Shown here piece by piece: positions 21,338 through 29,607 of a stretch of 64,000 bases of DNA (the first letter of the stretch is position 1; each line of letters opens with the position of its first letter). The notes beneath the pieces were generated by a model. It searched no databases. It saw only the letters and a list, made by a program, of their open reading frames with translations, and was not told where the DNA came from. The stretch comes from Duganella lactea (lineage in GTDB: Bacteria > Pseudomonadota > Gammaproteobacteria > Burkholderiales > Burkholderiaceae_D). The stretch spans positions 248,001 to 312,000 of the forward strand of contig NZ_WWCP01000002.1 in the NCBI RefSeq assembly GCF_009857505.1. The letters are read 5' to 3'. The position numbers and the translations under genes are program-made.

Positions 21338-22174
21338 ACTGATTGCTTAGAAAAACCTCATCGAGCGCGTCAATGCACTCGCCTTCGAACGGCGTCAGGC
21401 GGAAGCCGTGGCGCCGCTCCCACGCCATGATCTGCTCGTCGGAGATAGGGTTGGCGGCCATGCCGCCGTTGGTGCGCTTGGCGCTCAGCTGACAGAAGTA
21501 CTCCCACACATGCACCAGCTCGTGCGGGATCGGAGGCACGTCGAGCTCCGGCGGCATTTCGCCGGATTGCTCGTAGATGACGTTGAGATGCCACTCCAGG
21601 GTGTGGCCATCATCCTGCTTGGTGCTCAGTTTGAGTGACGCCCTGGCGTACTCGACCAGCTGCCGCTTTAGATCGTCAAAAAATTGGCGTCCACTTCCAG
21701 CGCAGCGATGACCTTGTCAACCCAGGCAGGGAATTTGGTCAGCAGAGCGCGGACGTTAGCTTCGGTCACCGGCACAGGCTGGCCGCCGGTGGTGAAGCCA
21801 GGCAAGCCGACGGTCACCGCGATGGCGATCTTCAGGTTGCGGTCCTCACCCAAGTCGAACAGCTGGCCGGCGCCGGCATCGGTCTTGCCGTCGATCTGCT
21901 GCTTCTTGGTCTGGCTGCGCTTGATGGCGGTGACCGAAGTGGCGCGGATGATGTCGCGGTACTGGATGCTGTTCTTGCCAACGATCTCCAGGCCCGCAGC
22001 GTGGTCGCCGTCGTCATTGAACAGCGTGCTTACGGTGAAGGTCTTTTCGACAGGCGCGGCACTGGCGGCCAGCAGCCGATCGAAGTCCACGCCGACGGCG
22101 GCTGGCATGCCGGCGGCGATAACAGCAGCGGTTGCCAGGGTGGCGACGGAGGTGGTGTTGGTATTCAGTTCCAT
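21336..22174 (-). CDS. Tail assembly chaperone, -1 frameshift product (GT-like)
   Basis: Reading frame 0 from 22174 and then frame -1 from the slippery site gives a fusion of about 279 residues. The first 166 come from the shorter chaperone and the last 113 from the overlapping frame. The extension begins DDLKRQLVEYARASLK and ends with ISDEQIMAWERRHGF and IDALDEVFL, like the T part of lambda-type chaperones. The -1 frame is open without a stop from the slip site to 21336, and it has no plausible start near its 5' end. Such fusions recruit the tail tube to the tape measure. The order tube, G/GT, tape measure is the classical one. Confidence 0.8.
21668..22174 (-). CDS. Tail assembly chaperone, short form (G-like)
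   Basis: The 168-residue protein sits between the tail tube and tape measure genes, the fixed place of the G chaperone. It starts MELNTNTTSVATLATA and has a beta-rich middle. Its C-terminus (VDKVIAALEVDANFLTI) ends five codons after the A-rich to T-rich slippery site. It should coat the tape measure before tail tube assembly. No sequence motif is diagnostic; the call rests on position, length and the frameshift signal. Confidence 0.75.
   Translation of the reverse strand: MELNTNTTSVATLATAAVIAAGMPAAVGVDFDRLLAASAAPVEKTFTVSTLFNDDGDHAAGLEIVGKNSIQYRDIIRATSVTAIKRSQTKKQQIDGKTDAGAGQLFDLGEDRNLKIAIAVTVGLPGFTTGGQPVPVTEANVRALLTKFPAWVDKVIAALEVDANFLTI
21677..21683 (-). promoter_or_regulatory. Programmed -1 frameshift site T TTT TTG
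   Basis: On the coding strand the heptamer T TTT TTG sits in the 0 frame (codons AAT TTT TTG), three codons before the 0-frame stop. It fits the canonical X XXY YYZ slippery pattern. A shift of -1 enters the long open frame that encodes the T-like extension. Confidence 0.85.
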
Positions 22175-22312
22175 GGTGTTGCCTTTCTTCGCGTGGTAGA
22201 TAGATGCCCGCGCACGCCCGCCGCTCCACGCGAATGGAGACAGCGGACGGGCCGGTGCTGGGGGGTGGCTTTCGCCAAAATGAGAACCCGGCGCGCGGCC
22301 GGGCTGTGTGGG

Positions 22313-23542
22313 TTACGGCGCCAGCGAGTCCTGCACCGACAGCGTGCTGCGGTCCGAGTCGGTGCCGGTTCCGCCAGTGAAGTCATACAGGGCGGTAAAG
22401 GCATAAGTGCGAACCGTGGCCTTCTCGCCATCATCCGGTGTGCTACCCTGGATTTTGATGCGCGGCATGCTGAAGCCGATGAAGTCCGCCGCCGGCGTAC
22501 GGCCGGACGTCAGCACCGAAATCAGCGACGTCTCGGTTTCATTCAAGAACAGCGTGTGGATTGCCGAGCTGTCGAGGAAGGCAGAGAACGAGCCCTTCAC
22601 CAGTACCTTCTTGCGAGAGATATCGGGGCGCAGGTTCGTGCCCACCACGCCATCGAGCGCACTGACTTGGCCGTCGATCGTGAAATCGATGTTGGTCACG
22701 ATGGCGCTTTCGTTGCCGTTCAAAACCAGCAGTCCGGTGGCGGTCGACAGCACGTCGCTCGTCGATTCAGCGGTCGGCGAGGTGAAATACGGAGCGCCGG
22801 CCGAGGTTTGATCGAGGCCGACCAGGGTGAAGTCGATTTCCGCGTTACCGTTGCCCGGCAACTTCACGGCGATCTGGCCGACCTGGACGTCCTTGCTCAC
22901 CTCCGACATAACCACGTCCGAACGGAATTCCTCGATCGTGTTGTAAATGTTGGTGTGACCCGACTCGGGGATGTACGACTTTTTGCCGTACACGGTGCAG
23001 GTGACCGAGTCGCCCGACGCCTTTGGCCCCACGGCCACGTTGTCGAGCATCTTGCCGGTCATGACGCTGGCAGTCAGCACGGTGACCAAGAAGTTGTGCG
23101 CGTTGTTCGGCGTGCCGGTGGTGGCCCAGCCAGCCCAGCGCACCACATCGCCAACCTTGAAACCGTCGGTCAGGAAGGAGCCGGCGGCGCGGGTGAACGT
23201 GCCGAACGCGCCGGTGGTGACTGCGGCGGTCACGTTGGTCAGCGGACCGCTGGTGGCGCCGGCGGCAAAGTCCTTGCGCAGCACCTGCGAAATCCAGTCG
23301 GCGTAGGTGCCGGGCGACAGCAGGCCGCTCAGCTTGCCGTCCACCATCTGCGTACCCTGGCGTTCGCTGATCACCTGCTGATGGCTTGCGATTTCGTCCG
23401 CAGTGCTGTACGTGTCGCGCTTCAGCTCGAAGGTCGAGGTCTTGCGGCGCAGCAGTTGAGCGCCGGGCGCGGTGGCCTGAACGCCCAGGCCGGTCTGTCG
23501 CTTGGTTCGGACCGTCTTAAAGATGCCTTCAGCGATTGTCAT
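22313..23542 (-). CDS. Major tail tube protein
   Basis: The 409-residue protein starts MTIAEGIFKTVRTKRQTGLG, a common opening for long tail tube proteins of siphophages. Its length and beta-rich composition suit a tube subunit with extra surface domains. It is the first gene after the tail terminator and precedes the chaperone pair. A hairpin with a T-run lies just upstream, and about 140 bp without a gene follow before the chaperone. No enzymatic motif is seen. Confidence 0.8.
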   Translation of the reverse strand: MTIAEGIFKTVRTKRQTGLGVQATAPGAQLLRRKTSTFELKRDTYSTADEIASHQQVISERQGTQMVDGKLSGLLSPGTYADWISQVLRKDFAAGATSGPLTNVTAAVTTGAFGTFTRAAGSFLTDGFKVGDVVRWAGWATTGTPNNAHNFLVTVLTASVMTGKMLDNVAVGPKASGDSVTCTVYGKKSYIPESGHTNIYNTIEEFRSDVVMSEVSKDVQVGQIAVKLPGNGNAEIDFTLVGLDQTSAGAPYFTSPTAESTSDVLSTATGLLVLNGNESAIVTNIDFTIDGQVSALDGVVGTNLRPDISRKKVLVKGSFSAFLDSSAIHTLFLNETETSLISVLTSGRTPAADFIGFSMPRIKIQGSTPDDGEKATVRTYAFTALYDFTGGTGTDSDRSTLSVQDSLAP

Positions 23543-23560
23543 GTGGAAAGCCTTTCAAAA

Positions 23561-23583
23561 TAAAAAAGCCTCCGGCTGGAGGC
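23561..23583 (-). terminator. Hairpin with T-run before the tail tube gene
   Basis: GCCTCC / GGAGGC with a 4-base loop is followed on the leftward strand by TTTTTTATTTT. It lies between the tail terminator and tail tube genes, so it would punctuate the late transcript. Confidence 0.65.
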
Positions 23584-23631
23584 GAAAGAAAGCACCCGAA
23601 GGCGCCTGGTTGGATGTGGCGGGGTGCCGGT

Positions 23632-24051
23632 TTAGTCGAATGCGTCGACGTGGTAGCTGATGGTGATCGGCACCATCCAGAAGCCGCCGTCAGGCCGGCC
23701 GGCGGCCACCGACGGAGTGCTGTCGATGTGCACACTGAGGCCGGAGTACTGCAAGGTGGTCGCGCACGGGAAAATTTCTTCGATCGATTTCGAGATTGCC
23801 GCGGACTCGGTGGTGCCCTTCCCCGTCGGTGTCCGCACGCTCACCTGGTACAGCCCGGTGTAGTGCTTGTGCTTGCCGCCCTGACTCGGGTTCAGTGTGC
23901 TGGCTGGCAGCAGGTCGCCCTGCAGATAGCTCTGACCAGTGGTCGGCGTGTACGCGAAGTTCCCGAAGGCGACCGGCAGCGCCGGCGTGCGGGCCTTGGC
24001 CCAGGCCGCCAGCCGCGTTTCGATTGCCGCGCGGGCGATGTCATGACTCAT
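23632..24051 (-). CDS. Tail terminator / tail completion protein
   Basis: The 139-residue protein starts at the ATG at 24051 (MSHDIARAAIETRL), which overlaps the stop of the gp10-like gene. The pattern of an N-terminal helix, then AYTPTTGQSYLQGDLLPA, and a C-terminal PITISYHVDAFD is that of DUF4128-like tail terminators (lambda gpU type). These cap the tail tube and join it to the head. Position between head-tail connector and tube supports this. Confidence 0.7.
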   Translation of the reverse strand: MSHDIARAAIETRLAAWAKARTPALPVAFGNFAYTPTTGQSYLQGDLLPASTLNPSQGGKHKHYTGLYQVSVRTPTGKGTTESAAISKSIEEIFPCATTLQYSGLSVHIDSTPSVAAGRPDGGFWMVPITISYHVDAFD

Positions 24052-24449
24052 TGCAGTCCTCGTACATACTGTTCGATTGCCGCCGGCAGGCCGGCGAGCG
24101 TGATGCGCACCATGCCCGATGGCGCCTTGACGCTGCTGTGGCCGTATTCGATCTCGCCGGCATACGGCAAGTTGTTCACGATCCAGCATTCGCCGCCGGC
24201 CTTCAGGCTCGTGACTTGCCCGGCCATCTTCGCGATGGTGGCGGCGCCGGCGATGTCCACGCTGTCAAGCGTGCCGCCCGGCATGGTCACACCGAACTGC
24301 CAGTTCGCGCGCAGCCGTCCAGTCAGCACCGGCGAGGTCATCACCACGCCCTGCGCGGCCAGCACGATGGTCTGGCGCAGCGCCTTGTCGACATTGCTGC
24401 CGGCCTTGGTGATGAACTTCGAAAGATCGGCCGAGAAGGACCCGGCCAT
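24048..24449 (-). CDS. HK97 gp10-like head-tail joining protein
   Basis: The 133-residue protein carries the pattern VVMTSPVLTGRLRANWQFG and then PYAGEIEYGHSSVKAPSGMVR, which is characteristic of the HK97 gp10 / Mu gpG-like minor tail family. It acts at the head-tail junction. It overlaps both neighbours by 1-4 bases and belongs to the tightly packed connector block. Confidence 0.8.
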   Translation of the reverse strand: MAGSFSADLSKFITKAGSNVDKALRQTIVLAAQGVVMTSPVLTGRLRANWQFGVTMPGGTLDSVDIAGAATIAKMAGQVTSLKAGGECWIVNNLPYAGEIEYGHSSVKAPSGMVRITLAGLPAAIEQYVRGLQ

Positions 24450-24832
24450 CAGACTCCCCGCAGTTGAAGGGTGTACAGGAGCGCCACGTCGGTGGGTTCC
24501 AGATTGATCACGTCGGCGATGGTGTACGCCTTGGCGCCGATCAGCACCGTGTCGGACGTCGATGGCGTCGGCATTTTCGTACCGTCGCGCTGAAGTGGCG
24601 ACAGAAGCAACTGCTGGTCGCCCTGCTTGATCAGCGTGCCGTCGATGTCGTCCTGGTTGTAGTTCAGCTTTACGCCGGTGCCGATGTAGTCAGCCTGGCC
24701 ACCGGTGCCGGGCACGGGGCCGCCGGTGCCGGGGTCGTAATCGGGTTGCGTCTCGCGGCGCAGCGTGACCAGCCCGCCCTTGCGCCGCAGCGAGGCATCG
24801 GCGCGCGCGGCGGCTTTGGTGTAGTCGGTCAT
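24449..24832 (-). CDS. Head-tail connector / adaptor protein
   Basis: The 127-residue protein begins MTDYTKAAARADASLRRKGG and contains a small beta-barrel-like second half (DTVLIGAKAYTIADVINLEP). This matches the general shape of head closure (stopper) proteins. I do not recognise an exact family. Its position just before the gp10-like gene supports the call. Confidence 0.6.
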   Translation of the reverse strand: MTDYTKAAARADASLRRKGGLVTLRRETQPDYDPGTGGPVPGTGGQADYIGTGVKLNYNQDDIDGTLIKQGDQQLLLSPLQRDGTKMPTPSTSDTVLIGAKAYTIADVINLEPTDVALLYTLQLRGV

Positions 24833-25200
24833 TTCTGTTCCAGATAATCGTGCGGCGGCGTCTTATTAAAGCGCACCGCCTTGATGGTGGCCTTACCGTC
24901 GATCAGCGCGCGCAGCACGCGGTGCCAGCCATCCATGATGAAGCCCTCTTCGCTCAGGATCACCGGATAGCTAGTATCGACGTCCAGCGCGCGGCGCATG
25001 TGGTGCGCCATGCCGAACGGTGAGCCTTCCGGGGTCCAGACTTCGGTGCCGACGTAGATCGCAGCCAGCGGCAGGTCGAAGGACTCCAGATCCTTGGCGC
25101 GGGCAATCAGGTTCGTCACCGTCCAGATCTTGCCGTTGTGGCTGTAGGTGTTCTCGTGCGCCGCACAGCCTTCGATGTGCACCACAGGAAACTTGCTCAT
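24829..25200 (-). CDS. ParB-like domain protein in the connector block
   Basis: The 123-residue protein ends with YPVILSEEGFIMDGWHRVLR followed by ALIDGKATIKAVRF. This resembles the ParB/sulfiredoxin-type fold, where a G-x-HR motif binds nucleotide and metal. The N-terminal half (ENTYSHNGKIWTVTNLI) is less clear. A ParB-like gene inside a head-tail connector operon is unexpected. It may act on DNA during packaging or be an accessory insertion. It overlaps both neighbours by 4 bases, so it is fully integrated in the operon. Confidence 0.6.
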   Translation of the reverse strand: MSKFPVVHIEGCAAHENTYSHNGKIWTVTNLIARAKDLESFDLPLAAIYVGTEVWTPEGSPFGMAHHMRRALDVDTSYPVILSEEGFIMDGWHRVLRALIDGKATIKAVRFNKTPPHDYLEQK

Positions 25201-25712
25201 GCCCGCACCACCTTGATCATGCCCGCGCCGCCGGCCGCGCCAAAGAACGGCTCCAGCGCCGCATCGATGGCGACGAAGCGCGCGGCGGCGCTGGTGCTGT
25301 TCTCGAAATATTCTGTTTCTATCGGCCCGGTCTTGTCGCGCTTGATCTGGTTGTTGCCCACTTCCAGATCGGGCAGCAGCTCGGTACCGTCAGCGGCACG
25401 CGCGGCCAGATCGATGCAAGCGTTGCAGACCTCGACCGGCACGATGGTGGTGAGCACCGGGAAGCCATCGACGCACACGCCGTAGCGCGGCCAGTCCAGC
25501 GCTTGCGTCTGATGCGCGCGGCGGCCGGCCCAGCGCTGACGGTAGGTCGCCAGCATAAAGCGGGTCGCGTTGCGTAGCGCGATTTCCTTGCTGGCCTCGG
25601 TGCGCGGCGCCCAGTTCGTAATGCCTAGCGCGGCGCAGCGCGCGTCAGCCGCCGCCACGCTGGCATAGCTCTCGGCGTTCGGCAGACCGGCGCCGGTTTC
25701 GGTGATGAACAT
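25197..25712 (-). CDS. DnaT-like / head-tail connector protein
   Basis: The 171-residue protein starts FITETGAGLPNAESYASVAAAD and has an NATRFMLATYRQRWAGRR block. This pattern is named putative DnaT-like ssDNA-binding in databases, but in phages it sits at the head-tail connector position. I therefore take it as a connector (gp6-like) rather than a replication protein. Its ATG is followed upstream by about 95 bp without a gene. Confidence 0.6.
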   Translation of the reverse strand: MFITETGAGLPNAESYASVAAADARCAALGITNWAPRTEASKEIALRNATRFMLATYRQRWAGRRAHQTQALDWPRYGVCVDGFPVLTTIVPVEVCNACIDLAARAADGTELLPDLEVGNNQIKRDKTGPIETEYFENSTSAAARFVAIDAALEPFFGAAGGAGMIKVVRA

Positions 25713-25807
25713 GGTTTCCTTGATGCGTAAAAGCCGCCACGAAGGCGATTGTGTTCTTCGGTGGTGCTGCTTCAGGTTAGAGGTCGTGTGAGAGTGCTTG
25801 CCACCGA

Positions 25808-26773
25808 CTAGCCCGGCAGAATTTCAGCCGTAAAGCCCTCCAACACCACGTAGTCGGCGGCGTTCGTCAAGGCGGCGCTGTAGAAAAACGGCTGGTCCAC
25901 AGACATGTCGAATGATCTTTGTAGCTGGGGCAATTGCACAGGGCCATATCCCCAACCACCCGCGAAATACGTTTGCGAATTCTGCGATCCACGGTTTGCA
26001 AGCCGAACCCGACCACACGTTCCCGTGGCGCCTGCTCCTGAAATATTCAGGCCAACGAATAAATTAGTCGGTGTCATACCAGCGTAGTAGGCTTTATTGT
26101 TCGCGGTGTTACTTGATCCGAATATGACCTCCGACCTGAATACCCCATTGGGGCCCATCGCGCCACCGGGGACCGTCACATTACAGAGTTGGGTAATCGA
26201 AAGTGATTGCGTGTACGCGCCCGATCCGACGGCTGCCGTAAGCGGGCCCACTGGTATGTACGAAACGAATGGCGACACAGCTGGATTAACAAATAAATCC
26301 TTGACCGAGCCTACGGTAGTCGAGCTAAACGTGCAGTAGTAGAGCCCCGCAGCACCGCCGACAATGGCGCCGGCGGGCAACTTGATCCATGCGCCCGCAT
26401 AAACAACATTCAACGCGGTGCCCAGCGTGATTGTGCCGTCGGCAGCAACACTACCGCTAGGGACGATAATGACCGGCACCGCTGATTGAGCGATCACGCG
26501 AGGGATATTCAGCAGACCGCTGCCGGTGGTGGCCGTGACCATCCCCACCGAGCAGCTGATGCGCACCCGCTGAACACCCGAGAAAGGCCCGATTGGAGGC
26601 AGCGCGCCCGGGCCGATAGTCCACGAGCGGACCGAGTTGGAGCCGCCCGCCACCTGATCCAGCAGATAGGCGACGCCGGCGGCAGCATCCGAGCCAGAGA
26701 GCGTCAACAGCTCGCCTTCTTGCAGCGTGATGGTCTTAGCGGACTCGCCGGCGTTGATCGTGGTGGTGGGCAT
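25808..26773 (-). CDS. Virion-associated protein of unknown function (321 aa)
   Basis: I do not recognise this 321-residue protein. It begins MPTTTINAGESAKTITLQEG, is rich in Gly, Ser, Thr and Ala, has few charged residues and is predicted to be mostly beta. The C-terminal half has SNTANNKAYYAGMTPTNLF and ends YVVLEGFTAEILPG. It lies between the coat protein block and the connectors, with a hairpin upstream. Head decoration, a head fibre or a small spike are the reasonable options. The style resembles the surface domains of tail fibres rather than a structural connector. Confidence 0.5.
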   Translation of the reverse strand: MPTTTINAGESAKTITLQEGELLTLSGSDAAAGVAYLLDQVAGGSNSVRSWTIGPGALPPIGPFSGVQRVRISCSVGMVTATTGSGLLNIPRVIAQSAVPVIIVPSGSVAADGTITLGTALNVVYAGAWIKLPAGAIVGGAAGLYYCTFSSTTVGSVKDLFVNPAVSPFVSYIPVGPLTAAVGSGAYTQSLSITQLCNVTVPGGAMGPNGVFRSEVIFGSSNTANNKAYYAGMTPTNLFVGLNISGAGATGTCGRVRLANRGSQNSQTYFAGGWGYGPVQLPQLQRSFDMSVDQPFFYSAALTNAADYVVLEGFTAEILPG

Positions 26774-26796
26774 GAGCTATCTCACTGTGGAATTAG

Positions 26797-26819
26797 GAAA
26801 AGCCCGCGCGCGGCGGGCT
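26797..26819 (-). terminator. GC-rich hairpin between capsid block and 321-aa gene
   Basis: AGCCCGC / GCGGGCT with a 5-base loop is followed by TTTTCC on the leftward strand. The T-run is short, so termination may be partial. Confidence 0.5.
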
Positions 26820-26837
26820 GGTGGTGGTTGGCGCCGA

Positions 26838-27302
26838 TCAGGCGCCGGTCAGCAGAGCAAGCAGCTCGGCCTTATCAGCGGTGGACGAGAACGGCACACC
26901 TTTCGCGGTCAGCGCCGCTTGCAGCTGCGCCTTGGTCATGCTTGCTGGGTCGATTTGCGCGGCCTGCGCGGCGGCCAGATCAGCCAGGCGCTGGGCCTCG
27001 GTCGCGTTGGCCATCTCGCGCTCCAGCAAGGTCTGCTCACGCGCATCCAGCAGGCCGGCGCGCTGGTTCAGTTGCAGCTCGCGGTCGTCCAGTTGGCCCT
27101 GGCGCACCAGCAGTTGATCGTGCATGGCCTGCAATTCCGGTTCGGATGGATTCAGGTGGCCCGATTCGGCGGCATATTCCAGCAGCGCGTCGCGCGACTC
27201 CTGGTCGAAGGGCTCGTGCTTTTGAGGATCGAAATCGGACACGTTGATGACGACGTAGTCACCCTGGCTGGGGTGGCTTGGTTTGATTTTGATGGTTATC
27301 AT
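26838..27302 (-). CDS. HeH/LEM-like domain phage protein
   Basis: The 154-residue protein has an N-terminal beta part (ITIKIKPSHPSQGDYVVINV) and a long Gln/Leu/Glu-rich helix. The C-terminal helix-extended-helix module is typical of HeH/LEM domains: MTKAQLQAALTAKGVPFSS, then KAELLALL. In phages such genes follow the coat protein. The role is unknown, but the fold can bind nucleic acid. Confidence 0.65.
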   Translation of the reverse strand: MITIKIKPSHPSQGDYVVINVSDFDPQKHEPFDQESRDALLEYAAESGHLNPSEPELQAMHDQLLVRQGQLDDRELQLNQRAGLLDAREQTLLEREMANATEAQRLADLAAAQAAQIDPASMTKAQLQAALTAKGVPFSSTADKAELLALLTGA

Positions 27303-27354
27303 CTCTTCTCGCTGGTTCCCCGGCGCCGTACTGGCCGCCGGGTGGGTTGTTGGT

Positions 27355-28524
27355 TTAGCCGCCGATCAGGTGGCCGCCCAGGTGCCCGTTTGGCGCAGCG
27401 GTACCCCAGGCCAGATTGACCTCATAGCGGACTTGGCGCTTCTGCTTGTAGATGCAGAACTCGTAGGTGATACCCGAAATCGGGTCGGTCACCATCATGA
27501 CGTCGTCTGCCGAGTCGCCACCTTCAGGCATGGCCGGCGCGCGCGTCGCCAACTGGATCGCGGCACGCTGGAAGAACACGTTGCGCACAGTTGCGGCGAT
27601 CAGGGTGATGCCGGTTGCCGAAGGTGGGATGGCCTGGCGCAGACCTGGCGCTTGCAGGCGGATCTGGCCGCCATCGGCCATGTTGGTATCGCCCTGCGCC
27701 AGGATGTACTGGTTCGGGTCGCCCGCGAGCTTGATGATATCGCCCGCCAACAGGGTGCCGGTGCCAGCGGATGCCAGATTGATCAGGGTCGCGCCCTTGG
27801 CGTAACCGGCGTTGTTGGTGGTGGCGCCAGTTGCGGTACCTGCGGTGATCAAGTCGCCGATCGCGCCGGAGTTGTGCAGATCGAAGCCCTGCACGATGCT
27901 GATGGCGCCACGGCGCAGCAGCTCGTCGGTGCCGGCTTCGTTCACACGGAACAGGCCCGGCTGTTTGCCTTCGAGGTTCGCAGCAGCCCCCGAGCCCAGA
28001 ACCATGTGCAGGTCGGACAGTGGTGCGCCATTGTCTTTCAGGATCTTCTTCGGCTGAGAGAAGTCCGACAGGTCGCTCGCCACACCGAATGGGGTCGTGC
28101 CCGGAGTGCCGTAGGCGCGGCTCAGCTTCAGGCTGGTCGCGGCCAGGTCGGTCTCGACCTCGTTCGTCAGCGTGCGCAGCGCTTGGGCGATGCGCTGCTG
28201 ATTGACGTTGGCGTAGGTGCCAGCGCTTTGCAGGCGCATGGTGTCGTCGCCATTGATGCCGAACGGCACCGAGCGCTGCTTGTTGATCGTCATGTCGACG
28301 TAGTTGATGGTCTGATCGCCAGCGTCGGCTGCATACGCGCCTTGGGTCAAGTCTTCGGCCGCCATCGCGCCAACCACCGGCGATCGGACGGTTTGGTTCA
28401 GCGCCGCGCGCGCTGCGGTCGAGTCGCGGGACACGGCCGGGATGAAGCCCACGTTCTCACGTGCGATGACGTTCATCGCCGCATAGATGTCGGGAACCAG
28501 GCCGTTCAGAGTCAGGGTAGTCAT
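27355..28524 (-). CDS. Major capsid protein, P22 coat-like
   Basis: The 389-residue protein has the pattern of P22-type coat proteins (HK97 fold): NEVETDLAATSLKLSRAYG, a Gly/Ala-rich middle, and a C-terminal block with EFCIYKQKRQVRYEVNLAWG. It follows the scaffold gene and builds the head shell. A hairpin with a T-run just upstream separates it from the scaffold, which may allow separate control of the coat message. Its strong Ala/Gly bias is normal for the class. Confidence 0.82.
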   Translation of the reverse strand: MTTLTLNGLVPDIYAAMNVIARENVGFIPAVSRDSTAARAALNQTVRSPVVGAMAAEDLTQGAYAADAGDQTINYVDMTINKQRSVPFGINGDDTMRLQSAGTYANVNQQRIAQALRTLTNEVETDLAATSLKLSRAYGTPGTTPFGVASDLSDFSQPKKILKDNGAPLSDLHMVLGSGAAANLEGKQPGLFRVNEAGTDELLRRGAISIVQGFDLHNSGAIGDLITAGTATGATTNNAGYAKGATLINLASAGTGTLLAGDIIKLAGDPNQYILAQGDTNMADGGQIRLQAPGLRQAIPPSATGITLIAATVRNVFFQRAAIQLATRAPAMPEGGDSADDVMMVTDPISGITYEFCIYKQKRQVRYEVNLAWGTAAPNGHLGGHLIGG

Positions 28525-28544
28525 AAGTTTCGCCTTTCAGAAAT

Positions 28545-28567
28545 GAAAAAAGCCCGCCGATGCGAGC
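28545..28567 (-). terminator. Hairpin with T-run before the coat gene
   Basis: GCTCGC / GCGGGC (one G-U pair) with a 4-base loop is followed by TTTTTTC on the leftward strand. It lies between scaffold and coat genes. Confidence 0.6.
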
Positions 28568-28667
28568 CTGTTGGGGTGAATTGAATGTGTGAAGCAGAGG
28601 CCGATCAGCCAAATCACCCCTCTAGCGATACGGAGAGGTTTGGCGCGATGGTCGGATGGAGCTGGTG

Positions 28668-29471
28668 TTAGCCGGAAATGGTGGTGCCGGCCTTCATTGC
28701 GTCCGCGCGCTCCTGCACGCCCATGGCCTCGAACTGGGCGCGAGAAATTTGCTTGCTGCCGGCTCCGCCGGTGCCGCCGCTCGACGCGCCACCACCGGAT
28801 GCGCCGCTGGCTTTCAGGATCTGGTCCTTGAACGGGCAGGCGCGAACCAACTGCTCCAGGCCTTCGTCAAAGTCCGCAACTTCGCCGGGGCGGCTCGGCG
28901 AGTACAGCTTGTTACCGTTGCTGTCGTACGGGACCAGCTTGCCGTCCTCGACCTTGAAGTTGTTGCCGAAGTAAGCGCGCGCCATCTCGGCCGGGATGGC
29001 CAGGCGGCTAGCGTGCTTGTCGTCGGTCAGCAGTTTCGAGCTGGTGAAGCTTCCGCCGATCATATGATTGTTCAACTCGCCGGTGCGTTTCTCCAGCGTG
29101 GCGGTCAGCTCCTGAATCTGCGTGGTGCTGGCCTTGGCCGCCGCCGTAACCTGCTCTTCCGCAGCACGCTTCGCAGCATCCTTGATCTCCTGCACCTGGG
29201 CAGCGGTCTTCAGATCGCCGACGGACAGGCTCTTCACGGTTTCCAGCGCCTTACGCGCTGCTTCGCCGTCGTCGATGCCCTCGAAGCCCTTCAGCTTCGT
29301 TTCCGCTTCGGTGAAGCGGCGCTTGTAGTCGGTGTTTTCACCGGTCAACTGGCCGATCTTGGTGAAGGCTTGGGCGCCGTCGAATTCGATCTCGGCGCCG
29401 TCGTCTTTAACGTACACCGGCTTGCCATTACGCAGGACCGCATTGCCCTTGTCGTCGAGGAGTAGTTTCAT
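28668..29471 (-). CDS. Capsid scaffold protein
   Basis: The 267-residue protein is highly charged and helical, rich in Lys, Glu, Ala and Gln (residues 45-130), like phage scaffolds of the DUF6651 type. The C-terminal part has a Gly/Ser linker (SGASGGGASSGGTGGAGS) and then a basic helix (KQISRAQFEAMGVQERADAM) that could bind coat protein. It sits directly before the P22-like coat gene. No protease motif is present. Confidence 0.75.
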   Translation of the reverse strand: MKLLLDDKGNAVLRNGKPVYVKDDGAEIEFDGAQAFTKIGQLTGENTDYKRRFTEAETKLKGFEGIDDGEAARKALETVKSLSVGDLKTAAQVQEIKDAAKRAAEEQVTAAAKASTTQIQELTATLEKRTGELNNHMIGGSFTSSKLLTDDKHASRLAIPAEMARAYFGNNFKVEDGKLVPYDSNGNKLYSPSRPGEVADFDEGLEQLVRACPFKDQILKASGASGGGASSGGTGGAGSKQISRAQFEAMGVQERADAMKAGTTISG

Positions 29472-29552
29472 GGTTGAACTTTCTGTTCAGGAGGGTTGAG
29501 GGCTTGCTGCCCGAGGTGGCCGGCGGTTCGCTTGCTGCTCCGCGCGCGGCAA

Positions 29553-29584
29553 TAAAAAAAGCCGCCAGGTTGCCCGGGCGGCTT
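29553..29584 (-). terminator. Hairpin with long T-run before the scaffold gene
   Basis: GCCGCC / GGCGGC with a 10-base loop is followed by a run of seven T on the leftward strand. It is the best-formed of the hairpins in the late block. Confidence 0.75.
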
Positions 29585-29607
29585 GGGTAAGTCTGGATAA
29601 ATTGTGT

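Noticed and set aside
21635-23563. A 642-codon + strand frame across the tail tube and chaperone genes
   Set aside because: Its length comes from high GC in the opposite gene; it has no ribosome site or family, and it would reverse the late operon.
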